From positions 760,501 to 824,500 of the forward strand of contig NZ_QYUR01000002.1 of the NCBI RefSeq assembly GCF_003596405.1: a DNA stretch of 64,000 nucleotides. Reading direction: 5' to 3'. This document shows positions 21,501 to 30,705 of the stretch, piece after piece (the stretch's first letter is position 1; the number at the start of each line of letters is the position of its first letter). The position numbers were made by a program, and so were the translations under genes. The notes under the pieces are model-generated. The model had not been told where the DNA came from. It worked only from the letters and a program-made list of their open reading frames with translations, and made no database searches. This DNA comes from Pseudomonas cavernicola. GTDB lineage: Bacteria; Pseudomonadota; Gammaproteobacteria; Pseudomonadales; Pseudomonadaceae.

Positions 21501-24500
21501 ACCACTCTTGCGGCTCATCGCTCAACGCAGCGCTCGACTCGTCGGCCAGCTCGCCAGCCAGCAGCGCCAGCGGCGCTAACTCAAACTCAAATTCTTCTTC
21601 CACCTGCGGCTCGGCTTCGGCTTCGGCTTCGGCTTCGGCTTCGGCTTCGGCTTCGGCTTCGGCTTCGGCTTCGGCTTCGGCTTCGGCTTCGGCTTCGGCT
21701 TCGGCTTCGGCTTCAAAGTCAGGCTGGGGCACGACAACCGCCGCCGACAAGCTTTCCGTACCGCCCTGACGGAAGCTGCGGATCGCCTGGATCAACTCGA
21801 CAGGATCGAGCAGCGGGCGTTTGGCCTGCAACTGTTCCAGCAACACGGCCAGGCGGTCGTGGCTCTGCTGCAGCAACCCCTTCAGCACTGGCGAATAGCT
21901 GTAGCGTCGATCCACCAGGCCTTCGTACAGCGCTTCCAGTTCATGGGCGAGATCGCCGATCTCAGGGATTTCAGCCATCCGCGCACCACCTTTGAGGGTG
22001 TGCAGATCTCGCTGCAAAGAGGACAGAGCCAGATTATTGTCCGGCTCACGTAGCCAACGCTCCAGGGCCTGACCGGCGCTTTCCAGGATATCGACCGCCT
22101 CTTCGAGGAAGATCGCGACCATTTCCTCGTCCAGCGGGTCAAGTGTAGCGAGTGGCGACTCTGCTTCGACTGCCAGCCACGGTTGTACTTCGAGCGCCAA
22201 ATCCGCGCCTTGATCCACTGATGCGGCAAGCTGGATCGGCTCGCCGAACGCCCACTCGGCCAATTCGAGCTCGGCAGTTGCCGCGTCCAACTCGGTGACT
22301 TGCAATTGTGCATTGGCATCCGGTGTCAGCAAGGCCAGGGTCCGCGGGTCGAGAGCCTCGTCCAGCAGTGCCCGCAAAGCTTCGACGCGTTCGGGTTGCG
22401 CGCTCACCTGCAGCCCGGCAGCAACCTGATCCATCATGCTGATCAGCGCTTCGTGCGCACTCTCGGCCTCACTGAAGAATCGCTCACTGACGGCCAAGCT
22501 ACCTTCTTCGACCGCACCGTAGAGATCCAGCAACGCTTCACACAGCTCATCGATCTGCGGGAGCTCGGCCATCTCGGCACCACGACCCAGGGTGCTCAGC
22601 TCGTCGAGCAGGGCACTGAGTTCCTGGCGCTCAGACGGATGCTCCCGCCAAAGGCGCAATAGATCCTCGGCGTCCAGCAGGATATCCATGCCTTCGGCGA
22701 GAAAGATGCCGATCAGTTGCGGATCACGGCTTTCACCTTGCTCGCCCTGACGCGCAGTTTGCGCGGCGTCCAGCCGGTCTTGGTGTAATTTGTACGCCCG
22801 CTCGAGCAGCTCGGCGGCCCCCTCAATGGGTGCTAACGGCTGCTCTTCCAGCTGTTCCAGACCGCGACGGAACAACTGCTCGGCACTGTGCAGCAACTCA
22901 GCCTCGGTCAGATCCATCGGGATCAGATTGGCCTTGAACTCCTTGACCAGCTTTTCCAGGGGCGTAGCGATCTCAGCTATCGGCAGAATGCCGGCCATGT
23001 ACGCACTGCCCTTGAGGGTATGCAGAGCGCGCTGCAGATCATCGGTGACAGGTTGCGGCAGTTCCTGGGCGCAATCGGCGAGGAAACCGACCAAGGTATC
23101 CAGGTGGGTTTCCGCCTCATTGCGGAATATCTCGATCAACTGTGGATCGAGAGCCTCAACGATTTCCGCCACAGCCGATGCGGCCACAGGCTCGCCCACG
23201 GGCTCGGCCGCCTGCTGGAAGACTGGGGTGTCAATTTTTGCGATGCCCTGCCCCTTGGCCAACGAATGAGCAGTGGCAGCCAAACGGTCGACATCGTCAC
23301 GTTGACGTTGAGCTTTGCCGGCGAACTCTTCCACCAGCGCCGGCATCAACTCGACCACATCGACGATGACTTGCTGCACCTCATCGCCAGGCTGGATGCT
23401 GCGCTCCAGCACTCGATTGAGCAGGTTCTCGATAGACCAGCCCAGTTCGCCAATAATCAGCGCACGAACCATCCGCCCACTGCCCTTGAGGGTGTGGAAG
23501 GCACGACGGACTTCGCTGAGGGCTTCTTTATTGTCGGTGTCAGCACGCCACCGCGGCAGGTACTCAGCGATGGTTTCCAGTACCTCACCGACCTCCTCGA
23601 TAAAGACTTCCAGCAGTTCTTCGTCTATCGGCTCCTCATCGGCCGGCGGTGGTAGCAGGCTGGGTGGTACATCCTGGGCAGGCGGATTGATGGCTTGCAC
23701 CGGTGCCGCCATGACCTCAGCCATGGACAGCGGCATCGAAGCGGGCGCGGCCTGCACCTCGGGCTCGAACGGCGCGCTCGGCAGCTCAACTTCGGGAAGT
23801 TCCAGCTCGGCCAACTCAGCCTCGCTCCACTGGGCCGGCTCGTCCCATTGCGCAGAGTTGTCGCTGAGCTCCGCAAAGCTCAGCTCTTCCAGCACCAGTG
23901 TGCTAGCGCCAGCCCATTGCAATGGTGCTTCAGCCAATTCCAGGCTGGGCAGTGGCGCGAACACCTCCGCTGGCGCCGCCAGACTAAAATCGATGTCGTC
24001 CAGAGGGATTTCTGGCAGCTCACTGAGGTTCCAATTTTCATCGGAAACCAGCAGCTCAGCGCCCTCACCAACAACCTCGGCAGCAACCTCGGCAAACTCC
24101 AGGCTCGGCTCGTCGCTAAGCTCCAGATTCGCCAGCTCAAAATCCGCCTCCTGGCTCTCCAGCGACTGGCCCAATTCAAGCTCTTCCAGCGGTTCGTCGG
24201 CTAACACCTCGATGTCGTGCATCGGATCAGCCAGCGCCGCAAAAGGCTCTGCTTCAGGCTCGACACGATCGAGGATCGACGGTTTCTCCTGCAGCGGATA
24301 ACCGAGGGTTTCCAGGCTCTCTTCAGCCACATCGAGGATCAGATCGCCCTGGGTCGCATGGTCTTCGGTCAGCCGCTCGAGGTAGTACTCGACGCTGGTG
24401 ATGGCATCGGCCAGGGTATCGAGGCTTTGCCAGTTCGGCACCGCTTTACGGGCCAGCAACTGTTCTTGAATGTAGCGATTACAGGCTTGCAGCAAGGCCG

Positions 24501-25971
24501 CAGCGCGCGCCAGCGGAATCATCGCCAGCCCGCCACGTGCCTGGGTTAGTAGCTCAGGCACACGGGCCAGGTGTTCGTGGTTCCACTGCGAAGCGATGAA
24601 TTCGATGATCGCGTCTTTGGCCTGTTCCAGGCCGTTGCGCGCTTCCTTGATGACCAGTTGGTGAATCTGCGCCACATCGGTGGTCGGCAGGTGGCTTTCT
24701 TCGCGGCTACTGACATCAGCCGGGCCAACCATGCCGGCCAAGGTCGCCTCCACATACAACAGCGCCCCGGCGACATCCATCAGCACCGCATCGCTCGGCT
24801 CGCGCTGGCCGAGAGACAAGCCATGCACCACATCGATCTGATCGACAATCACTTTGCGCGGCTGGCCAAAACCGAGCACCGCCAGGGTATCGGCGATTTG
24901 CTTGAGCGGCGCCAGTTGGCTGTCCAGTTCGGCGACTTTGCTGCGGTCGCTGCGTACAAACAGGTCGAGACTGTCCTTGACCCGCACCAGTTCTTCGCAC
25001 AGCGCAGCGACGACCGAGCGCATCGCATCGCGATCCGGCCCGGCCAGGCGTGCCCGCTCTTCGTCTACCACCTCGTGATCCGGTAGGGCGTCATCGAGGC
25101 GATATTGTTCTTTCAAGGCGCGAATCCGCGGCGATTGCGCCGACGCTTTCGCCACGTAGAACAACAGGTTTTTGGTCAGTTCGTCCGGAGCGGCCTGGTT
25201 GATGCCATCCGCACCCTGTTCGAGCAGGCGCTTGAGCTCTTTATCCACCTGGCGGAGCAAGGTCCGCACCGACGTGCCGTTGAGCACACTACCGTTAGCC
25301 AGGCCTTCAATCATGCCCGAAGCGATCTGCCACAGCGGGCCAAGCGGTGCGTCTTTGCAGAGCACTTCAAGTCGGGCAAAAACCCGCGCCATATAGCCCA
25401 GGTTGGTGCCGAGGTCCTGGTTGCGGATCACCCCGACCAAGGCCATTTGCAGCATCTGCCGCAGCTTGCGCAACAAGATCGGCAGCTCGGCGGTGCGCAG
25501 TTGTGCCAGCGACTCCACCGACAATGCCGGCTGACGAGCCGACATGTCCGGCGAGAACAAGCTGGTTTCCGACAGCAGTTTCTCGCCGCGCGCCGCGCGC
25601 AAATCATTCAGCAGTGGCATCACCACCATTGGCAGATCGCGCCGTGCGGTTTGAATTCGATCCAGATAAATCGGTAGCTGCAGAATCGCCTGCATCAGCA
25701 CTTCCAGGGCCTCGGCCTGGTTGGCGACGCGGTTTTCCATCAGTGCCTGGGCCAACTGCTCCATTTCTTCCGCGAGCAGCGCCGCGCCGTAGAACTCCAC
25801 CATCTGCAGAGTGCCATGGACCTGGTGTACATAGGTCAGACAGAAACGCATGCGTGTCGAGTCCTGCGGGCTCTCGACGAACGCCTCCAGGGCTTGCCGC
25901 GCCTGCTTCAGAGTTTCCGCGATCTCGCCTTTGACCCACTCCAGGGCGACATAGTCGTGCCGATCACCCAT
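18568..25971 (-). CDS. chpA: hybrid chemotaxis histidine kinase ChpA
   Basis: At 2467 residues this is the core kinase of the Pil-Chp system controlling twitching motility and cAMP. Reading the phosphotransfer sites by position gives His49, Thr476 (TQARGGLAM), His826, His984, Ser1126 (STLGRGAEM), His1324, His1574 and His1721. This agrees with the six Hpt, one Tpt and one Spt domains described for P. aeruginosa ChpA. Then come a dimerisation region, a GHKL ATPase (HMLRNAVDHGIES, ADDGGGIK, GRGVGMDVV), a CheW domain and a receiver with Asp2397 (LLDIEMP). The start at 25971 has GGAG seven bases ahead. Residues 1420-1453 are a (Glu-Ala)17 tract. Confidence 0.97.
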   Translation of the reverse strand: MGDRHDYVALEWVKGEIAETLKQARQALEAFVESPQDSTRMRFCLTYVHQVHGTLQMVEFYGAALLAEEMEQLAQALMENRVANQAEALEVLMQAILQLPIYLDRIQTARRDLPMVVMPLLNDLRAARGEKLLSETSLFSPDMSARQPALSVESLAQLRTAELPILLRKLRQMLQMALVGVIRNQDLGTNLGYMARVFARLEVLCKDAPLGPLWQIASGMIEGLANGSVLNGTSVRTLLRQVDKELKRLLEQGADGINQAAPDELTKNLLFYVAKASAQSPRIRALKEQYRLDDALPDHEVVDEERARLAGPDRDAMRSVVAALCEELVRVKDSLDLFVRSDRSKVAELDSQLAPLKQIADTLAVLGFGQPRKVIVDQIDVVHGLSLGQREPSDAVLMDVAGALLYVEATLAGMVGPADVSSREESHLPTTDVAQIHQLVIKEARNGLEQAKDAIIEFIASQWNHEHLARVPELLTQARGGLAMIPLARAAALLQACNRYIQEQLLARKAVPNWQSLDTLADAITSVEYYLERLTEDHATQGDLILDVAEESLETLGYPLQEKPSILDRVEPEAEPFAALADPMHDIEVLADEPLEELELGQSLESQEADFELANLELSDEPSLEFAEVAAEVVGEGAELLVSDENWNLSELPEIPLDDIDFSLAAPAEVFAPLPSLELAEAPLQWAGASTLVLEELSFAELSDNSAQWDEPAQWSEAELAELELPEVELPSAPFEPEVQAAPASMPLSMAEVMAAPVQAINPPAQDVPPSLLPPPADEEPIDEELLEVFIEEVGEVLETIAEYLPRWRADTDNKEALSEVRRAFHTLKGSGRMVRALIIGELGWSIENLLNRVLERSIQPGDEVQQVIVDVVELMPALVEEFAGKAQRQRDDVDRLAATAHSLAKGQGIAKIDTPVFQQAAEPVGEPVAASAVAEIVEALDPQLIEIFRNEAETHLDTLVGFLADCAQELPQPVTDDLQRALHTLKGSAYMAGILPIAEIATPLEKLVKEFKANLIPMDLTEAELLHSAEQLFRRGLEQLEEQPLAPIEGAAELLERAYKLHQDRLDAAQTARQGEQGESRDPQLIGIFLAEGMDILLDAEDLLRLWREHPSERQELSALLDELSTLGRGAEMAELPQIDELCEALLDLYGAVEEGSLAVSERFFSEAESAHEALISMMDQVAAGLQVSAQPERVEALRALLDEALDPRTLALLTPDANAQLQVTELDAATAELELAEWAFGEPIQLAASVDQGADLALEVQPWLAVEAESPLATLDPLDEEMVAIFLEEAVDILESAGQALERWLREPDNNLALSSLQRDLHTLKGGARMAEIPEIGDLAHELEALYEGLVDRRYSYSPVLKGLLQQSHDRLAVLLEQLQAKRPLLDPVELIQAIRSFRQGGTESLSAAVVVPQPDFEAEAEAEAEAEAEAEAEAEAEAEAEAEAEAEAEAEPQVEEEFEFELAPLALLAGELADESSAALSDEPQEWSSDEPLELSALAEVETAEPLESSEPQAFAASAASAFDDERDPELVEIFLEEGFDIIDSSSAALQRWKEDPDNTLEVESLQRDLHTLKGGARMAEIREIGDLAHELEFLYEGLGDGRLRASAGLFSLLQACHDRLAEMLEAVRAQRAVPSGEALIETIRRFRANPDEQLSIPSSVHLKAAVDAHADDAEAEILDIFLEEGDDLLEAMESAIGRWEKQRDDGAAIDDMLRILHTLKGGARLAGQKSLGDLTHDLEQHLTEAQQQGAPWPESLFLDVQSGFEGLQRGLDQLRERLNESLAADLVDESTVEAQPEPVTPIPSPPPAHTLSSPIVAASELPAVPLAAKVLPFVQRAKEAALEAASRRAPQELVKVPAELLEGLVNLAGETSIFRGRVEQQVSDFGFTLSEMEATIDRVRDQLRRLDIETQSQIISRYQAEAERVGYEDFDPLEMDRHSQLQQLSRALFESASDLLELKETLAARNRDAETLLLQQARVNTELQEGLMRTRMVPFDRLVPRLRRIVRQVASELGKQVEFVVGNADGEMDRTVLERIVAPLEHMLRNAVDHGIESAELRRAAGKAEQGSIRLSLGREGGDIVLTLADDGGGIKLDAVRRKAIERGMMDADSDLTDHEILQFILEAGFSTAEKVTQISGRGVGMDVVHSEVKQLGGSMSIDSTLGVGTTFRIRLPFTVSVNRALMVLSGEDLYAIPLNTIEGIVRVSPYELEAYYQPDAPRFEYAGQAYELRYLGDLLNNGQQPKLVGQSLPLPVILVRSSEHAVAVQVDSLAGSREIVVKSLGPQFAGVHGISGATILGDGRVVVILDLLATIRVLHAHLLTQLLPRTAHRTALPAELEVERPTLVMVVDDSVTVRKVTSRLLERNGMNVLTAKDGVDAISLLQEHKPDIMLLDIEMPRMDGFEVATLVRHDERLKDLPIIMITSRTGEKHRERAFNIGVNDYLGKPYQESLLLETIAQLVKRI
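21613..21714. repeat. 17 tandem copies of a 6-bp repeat inside chpA
   Basis: The hexamer GGCTTC (plus strand) repeats 17 times without a mismatch and encodes (Glu-Ala)17 at ChpA residues 1420-1453, in the acidic linker between the fourth and fifth Hpt domains. The period is a multiple of three, so copy-number change by strand slippage would alter linker length without a frameshift. Confidence 0.97.
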
Positions 25972-25995
25972 AGCAACTCCACTCATAACCGCACG

Positions 25996-26862
25996 TTACC
26001 CCTTTCGGGTAAAAGCCAGCACTCGCTCGTCGGCCACCGGCTCTAGATCCGGATGCTGCCAACCGACCACTTCACCGACGCCAACTACCAACAGACCACC
26101 CGGTGCCAGGCGCTCGGCCAGGCGGTTGAGGATCTCGCGGCGACGCCAGCGACGAAAATAGATCAGCAAGTTCTGACAGAAAATGACGTCCATGCCGGAC
26201 ATTGGCGCCTTCGCCAGCTCCAGCACATTGAGTCGGGCGCAACACACTCGCGCAGCCAGACTCGGTATTACCTTAAAACGTCCATCGGCCTGCGCTTCAA
26301 AGTAACGCTCACTCAGGTCCATATCCATTTGCTCGAGCCTGCGCGCGCCGTATTGACCTTCGCGCGCCTTGCTCAGGGCATTCAGACTGATATCGGTACC
26401 GGTCACGCCAAACTGCGCGGGATGTTCACTTTCACGCAACACTTCGGCGGCACAGATCGCCAAGGAGTAAGGCTCCTCACCACTGGAGCAACCCACACTC
26501 CACAAGGCCCAAGGCTGCTCACCAGCCTTAGCACGCGCCAGGCGCTCACTCAGGTAATGCTCAAGCACCTCGAAGGATGGGCGATGGCGGAAAAACCGGG
26601 TTTCTTGAACCGTCAGGCGATCCAGCAGGGTCGACCATTCCACCGCCCCACGCGGGCCATCGGTGACCTGTCGGTAGTAGCTTGAATAGTCAGCCACACC
26701 CAGTTCGCGCATCCGCGCGCTGAGGTTGGTCTGCAAAAATGCCTGGCGCTGTTCGCTGATCACTACCCCGGTACGCTCCTCCAACAACGTTTGCCAGTCG
26801 TGGAATTCTGCCGGAGTCATATCGACCAGGGGTTTCAAGGCCCAGGCCCCGCTTGGCTGCAT
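25996..26862 (-). CDS. pilK: CheR-type chemoreceptor methyltransferase PilK
   Basis: PilK methylates receptor glutamates (presumably PilJ) with SAM. The ~288-residue protein has the CheR N-terminal helical domain (FHDWQTLLEERTGVVI), a segment with VQETRFFRHRPSF, the SAM-binding WSVGCSSGEEPYSLAI, TGTDISLNALSKAREGQYGARR, and the C-terminal FCQNLLIYF and LVVGVGEVVGW. GAGGGG six bases before the ATG at 26862 favours that start; an ATG at 26880 is in frame. It lies between pilJ and chpA in the operon. Confidence 0.94.
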   Translation of the reverse strand: MQPSGAWALKPLVDMTPAEFHDWQTLLEERTGVVISEQRQAFLQTNLSARMRELGVADYSSYYRQVTDGPRGAVEWSTLLDRLTVQETRFFRHRPSFEVLEHYLSERLARAKAGEQPWALWSVGCSSGEEPYSLAICAAEVLRESEHPAQFGVTGTDISLNALSKAREGQYGARRLEQMDMDLSERYFEAQADGRFKVIPSLAARVCCARLNVLELAKAPMSGMDVIFCQNLLIYFRRWRRREILNRLAERLAPGGLLVVGVGEVVGWQHPDLEPVADERVLAFTRKG

Positions 26863-26924
26863 GCCGTGCCCCTCGCTCATGGTCGCGTAGCGGCGACCTC
26901 TTCAGGCCGCCGCACCTCTCCTGA

Positions 26925-28973
26925 TCAGGCTTGGTCCGTAGCTTCCGGCAAGGTAAAGCCGGAAACCGACCGACGCATCTCGCTGGCCATCTTGGCCAGG
27001 TTACCAATGCTCTTGGCGGTAGCCGTGGTCCCCGAGGAGGTCTGCGAAGTGATCTCCTGAATCACGTTCATGGTGTTGGAGATATGACCTGCCGAGGAAG
27101 CTTGCTGGCGAGCGGCGTTGGAGATGTTCTGAATCAAGGCCGCGAGGGTCTTGGATACTTTCTCGATCTCTTCTAGTGACACACCGGCGTCTTGCGCCAG
27201 ACGAGCACCGCGCACCACTTCAGAGGTGGTTTGCTCCATCGAGATAACCGCCTCGTTGGTGTCGGTCTGAATCGTTTTAACCAGCGCCTCGATCTGCTTG
27301 GTTGCCGCGGAGGAACGTTCCGCGAGGCGCTGTACCTCGTCCGCTACCACGGCGAAGCCACGACCCGCGTCACCGGCCATGGAGGCCTGGATCGCGGCGT
27401 TCAGGGCGAGGATGTTGGTCTGGTCGGCAATGTCGTTAATCAGGCTAACGATGTCACCGATCTCCTGGGACGATTCACCAAGACGCTTGATCCGCTTCGA
27501 GGTGTCCTGGATCTGCTCCCGGATGTTATCCATGCCGGTGATGGTGTTGTGCACCACCTCGTTACCTTTATTGGCGATGGCTACCGAACGTTCCGCTACC
27601 GCGGAGGATTCCGAGGCGTTCGCCGATACCTGGTCAATCGACACGGCCATTTCGTTGATCGCCGCGGAAGCGCCGGCAATTTCCTGCGCCTGGTGCTCGG
27701 AAGCTTCGGCCAGGTGCATGGCTGTCGCCTGGGTCTCCTGGGCGGCCGCTGCCACTTGTACGGCGGTCAGGTTGATCGTTGCGACCAGGTCACGCAGTTG
27801 GTCGATCGAGTAGTTGATCGAGTCCGCAATGGCGCCGGTGAAGTCCTCGGTTACCGTTGCCGCTACCGTCAGGTCACCGTCGGCGAGGTCGGCGATTTCA
27901 TCCAGCAGTCGCAGAATCGCCGCCTGGTTACGCTCGTTCTTCTCGGCGGTTTCAGCCAGACGACTGCGGGTGCTCTGCACCATGACCAGGCCGATCAAGA
28001 TAATCGAGGCCAAGGCCAACAGGCCCAGCACATAACCGACGACGGTATTCAGGTAACGGCCACCGGCCAGGCTTTCAAAACCGCTGGCCAGTTGCGAGGC
28101 TTTGTCCAGCAAGGTCTGGGACACGCTGAAGATGCTGCTGGCAGACTCACGAACCTGAAACAGCTCTGGCGAAGTTTCCAGAATCTCGTCCACCGAACCG
28201 GATACGAACTCGAACAGCTCGGAAATTTCCGCCAGCCGCTCAAGGGCTTCCTGGTCGGTCACCTTGGCAATTTTCATCGCCGCATTGCCTTCCAGCATCG
28301 CGCTCAGTACGCGGCCGAACAGGCTGGCATCGCGGCCGAACATGTCGGCGGCCTGCACCGAGTCCTCATCACCGGCGAGCACTTTGTTCACCGAACCAAG
28401 GATCCGTTCGGCCAACAGCGATTGACGCTGGGCGACCGAAACCTGGGCGGCCGGCGCACCGCTTTCGAGGAGAATGTCGACCACCTCTTCGTACTCGACC
28501 TGCAGCTGCGGAATGGTTTCCGCCAGGGTCGCGGCGACCTGGTGCAGGGAGAGAACCGTCTGTTCGCTGGCGAGGATGGCATCGGAGTTCTTCCGCAGGC
28601 TGTCCCAGTCCTGTTGCACGGCGGACATTTCCGTCTGCACCGCTTCTGGAGCCGACGGCAGCCCCGTCGACTCGTCACCGTTGACCAGGAAGCCCCAGCG
28701 TTTCTCGAAGTCGTTGCGCGCGTCTTTCAGCAGGGCGAAGGCCTCGACCTTACCCGCCGCCGCTTCCGTGGCGTTCTTCGCGATCCGCTGGGAGAGCACA
28801 CGCAGCTCACCGGAGTGGCTGATGTATTCCTTGTCGTAGTTCGACTGGGTGTTGATATAGGCGAAGTTGGCGAACAACAACACGATGGAAACGATCAGGA
28901 CGATGAAAAGCCCCGCGATCAACGTGCTGCTGCGCATCCCAGCCAATAGATTGCCTGCGTTTAGTTTTTTCAT
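26925..28973 (-). CDS. pilJ: twitching-motility methyl-accepting receptor PilJ
   Basis: The 682-residue receptor has a first membrane span at ~residues 17-40 ([16 protein letters not shown]), a helical periplasmic domain of ~280 residues, and a second span near 320-340 ([17 protein letters not shown]). A HAMP-like and a signalling domain follow, with the conserved tip sequence [34 protein letters not shown] split over residues ~505-540. The family starts [13 protein letters not shown], so the upstream in-frame ATG (29024) is not used. PilJ feeds signals, including from pilin, to ChpA. Confidence 0.97.
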   Translation of the reverse strand: MKKLNAGNLLAGMRSSTLIAGLFIVLIVSIVLLFANFAYINTQSNYDKEYISHSGELRVLSQRIAKNATEAAAGKVEAFALLKDARNDFEKRWGFLVNGDESTGLPSAPEAVQTEMSAVQQDWDSLRKNSDAILASEQTVLSLHQVAATLAETIPQLQVEYEEVVDILLESGAPAAQVSVAQRQSLLAERILGSVNKVLAGDEDSVQAADMFGRDASLFGRVLSAMLEGNAAMKIAKVTDQEALERLAEISELFEFVSGSVDEILETSPELFQVRESASSIFSVSQTLLDKASQLASGFESLAGGRYLNTVVGYVLGLLALASIILIGLVMVQSTRSRLAETAEKNERNQAAILRLLDEIADLADGDLTVAATVTEDFTGAIADSINYSIDQLRDLVATINLTAVQVAAAAQETQATAMHLAEASEHQAQEIAGASAAINEMAVSIDQVSANASESSAVAERSVAIANKGNEVVHNTITGMDNIREQIQDTSKRIKRLGESSQEIGDIVSLINDIADQTNILALNAAIQASMAGDAGRGFAVVADEVQRLAERSSAATKQIEALVKTIQTDTNEAVISMEQTTSEVVRGARLAQDAGVSLEEIEKVSKTLAALIQNISNAARQQASSAGHISNTMNVIQEITSQTSSGTTATAKSIGNLAKMASEMRRSVSGFTLPEATDQA

Positions 28974-29057
28974 TTTTTGGCCCCCGCCTGGACCCACCGC
29001 ACTACGTTTCCCATGTAACGCCAAAGGGCCGGCAACGCCGACCCAACCGAAAAATGT

Positions 29058-29594
29058 TTAGAAAGCCACGTCGAGGAAGCCCGGGTGCTGTGCCAGCGCA
29101 TGAGGGCTGAACACCAGCCAGGGCTGTTCGCGCTGGAAGACCCCGTGAATGAAGGGCTGAATGACCGCTTCGAGCGGTGGTAGCTGCTCGGAAAAGCTAT
29201 TCACAGGGAAGTGTTGCATGCCAAACACTTCATCGACCGTCAGGCCTGCGAAGACTTCCTGATGATCCACCACCAACACCCGCCGCTGCTTACGCAAAGG
29301 CGACAGCTCATTGCCGAAGAAACCACACAGGTCCATCACCGGCAGCAAGCGACCACGCACGTTGGCGACACCCTTGACCCAACTTTTCACGCCCGGCAGC
29401 AAGGTAAATCTCGGCTCGTGCAGCACTTCGCCCACTTCCCCCATGGGTGCAACAAACAGTCGCTCGCCCATGCGAAAGCCAATGCCGCTCCAGGTCTGCA
29501 CCACCGCCCGCTGCGACGGCAGCCCAGCCGCCAGCAGCCGACAGCGTTGGTCGATCTCGAGGAGAAGCTGAAAGGGAGTCTGTACGTCCGACAT
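29058..29594 (-). CDS. pilI: CheW-like adaptor PilI
   Basis: A 178-residue single CheW domain that should couple PilJ to ChpA. Typical features are GERLFVAPMGEVGEVLH, VKSWVKGVANVRGRLLPVMDL and RVLVVDHQEVFAGLTVDEVFG. It lies between pilH and pilJ with short gaps, as in the known operon. Confidence 0.95.
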   Translation of the reverse strand: MSDVQTPFQLLLEIDQRCRLLAAGLPSQRAVVQTWSGIGFRMGERLFVAPMGEVGEVLHEPRFTLLPGVKSWVKGVANVRGRLLPVMDLCGFFGNELSPLRKQRRVLVVDHQEVFAGLTVDEVFGMQHFPVNSFSEQLPPLEAVIQPFIHGVFQREQPWLVFSPHALAQHPGFLDVAF

Positions 29595-29640
29595 GCGGCC
29601 AGGGCCTTCTTCTTATTTTTAGCTACGGACTAGCACGGCA

Positions 29641-30006
29641 TCAGCCGGCCAGCACCGCATTCAAGGTTTTCAGCAGCGTGTCTTCATCCACCGGCTTGGT
29701 CAGGTAGTCACGCGCACCTTGGCGCTTACCCCAGACCTTATCGGTTTCCTGATCTTTGGTGGTGACGATGATGACCGGGATGTGATTGGTATCCGCATCT
29801 TTGGTCAGCTGACGGGTTGCCTGAAAGCCATTCAGACCAGGCATAACAATATCCATCAGGACTGCATCGGGCTTTTCCTGGCGAGCTAGAGCCACGCCAT
29901 CAGCGCCATTCTCCGCCTTGAGTACCTGATGCCCATGCTTTTCAAGCATGGCGGTCAGCTTGTACATCTCGGTCGGCGAGTCATCAACAATTAAAATTCG
30001 AGCCAT
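29641..30006 (-). CDS. pilH: CheY-like response regulator PilH
   Basis: A 121-residue stand-alone receiver: ILIVDDSPTE with the acidic pair, Asp52 in LMDIVMPG as the phosphoacceptor, VTTKDQ and the lysine in YLTKPV. PilH acts with or against PilG on pilus extension and retraction and on cAMP. It starts at MARILIVDD. Second gene of the operon. Confidence 0.96.
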   Translation of the reverse strand: MARILIVDDSPTEMYKLTAMLEKHGHQVLKAENGADGVALARQEKPDAVLMDIVMPGLNGFQATRQLTKDADTNHIPVIIVTTKDQETDKVWGKRQGARDYLTKPVDEDTLLKTLNAVLAG

Positions 30007-30052
30007 GGCGTTCCCCATATGGAAGATGCGTCACCGCCTTAGCGGTCGGACG

Positions 30053-30460
30053 TCAGGATGCTTGTTCCACCGGGGTGAAGTTAGGTACATGGGCCTTAAT
30101 GGCACCGAGCAGCTCTTCCTTGCTAAAAGGCTTGGTGAGGTACTGATCGGAACCCACGATACGGCCTTTGGCCTTATCGAACAGACCATCCTTGGAGGAC
30201 AGCATGATCACCGGGGTGGATTTGAAAGCACTGTTATTTTTAATCAGGGCGCAGGTCTGATAGCCATCGAGCCGCGGCATCATGATGTCGACAAAGATGA
30301 TGTTGGGATGGGTATCGGCGATTTTAGCCAGCGCATCGAAGCCATCTACCGCGGTGATGACTTCACAACCCACTTTTTTCAGCAGGGTTTCCGCAGTGCG
30401 ACGAATCGTCTTCGAATCGTCAATCACCATGACCCTCAGCCCTTCGGAATGCTGTTCCAT
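30053..30460 (-). CDS. pilG: CheY-like response regulator PilG
   Basis: A 135-residue receiver with acidic pair in VMVIDDSKTIRR, phosphoacceptor Asp58 in FVDIMMPRLDG, LSSKDG and YLTKPF. It is the first gene of the minus-strand pil-chp operon and promotes twitching and cAMP signalling in P. aeruginosa. The ATG at 30460 matches the family N-terminus (MEQHSEGLRVMVIDD); the open frame runs further upstream through the leader. The ~245 bases between pilG and gshB must hold both promoters, but no clear consensus was seen for pilG. Confidence 0.96.
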   Translation of the reverse strand: MEQHSEGLRVMVIDDSKTIRRTAETLLKKVGCEVITAVDGFDALAKIADTHPNIIFVDIMMPRLDGYQTCALIKNNSAFKSTPVIMLSSKDGLFDKAKGRIVGSDQYLTKPFSKEELLGAIKAHVPNFTPVEQAS

Positions 30461-30660
30461 GTTCGCCCTACCATCGCCTCGGTGAGTCGTTATTTTTCTA
30501 CGTTTCAGTGCGCCTGAGGCCTTACCAGCGACGGGCTGCGACCCAATCGCAGGCCTTTTTAGCACACTCTCTAGATGCAATCTATAAGCCTTAGAAGCGC
30601 TAGGTTTTTCCTTGACCGGGAAGGTCGTCAGCGCCACCCTGGCGCCACACAGTCTAGCCT

Positions 30661-30679
30661 CGACAGTTTTTTACTGTCG
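30661..30679 (+). promoter_or_regulatory. small perfect hairpin in the gshB leader
   Basis: CGACAGT and ACTGTCG form a 7-bp stem around a five-T loop, 27 bases ahead of the gshB start. It could mark an operator or a leader structure. Function unknown. Confidence 0.3.
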
Positions 30680-30705
30680 CATTCCTTTTGCGGAGGATTC
30701 CCCCC

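Noticed and set aside
21613..21714. Possible CRISPR-like or satellite array
   Set aside because: The unit is six bases with no spacers and is in frame inside chpA.
27192..28949. 585-codon open frame antisense to pilJ
   Set aside because: Composition is a reflection of pilJ codon use, with no domain; PilJ reads through cleanly.
30461..30705. RpoN or sigma-70 promoter for pilG
   Set aside because: Several AT-rich patches occur, but none has both elements at correct spacing.
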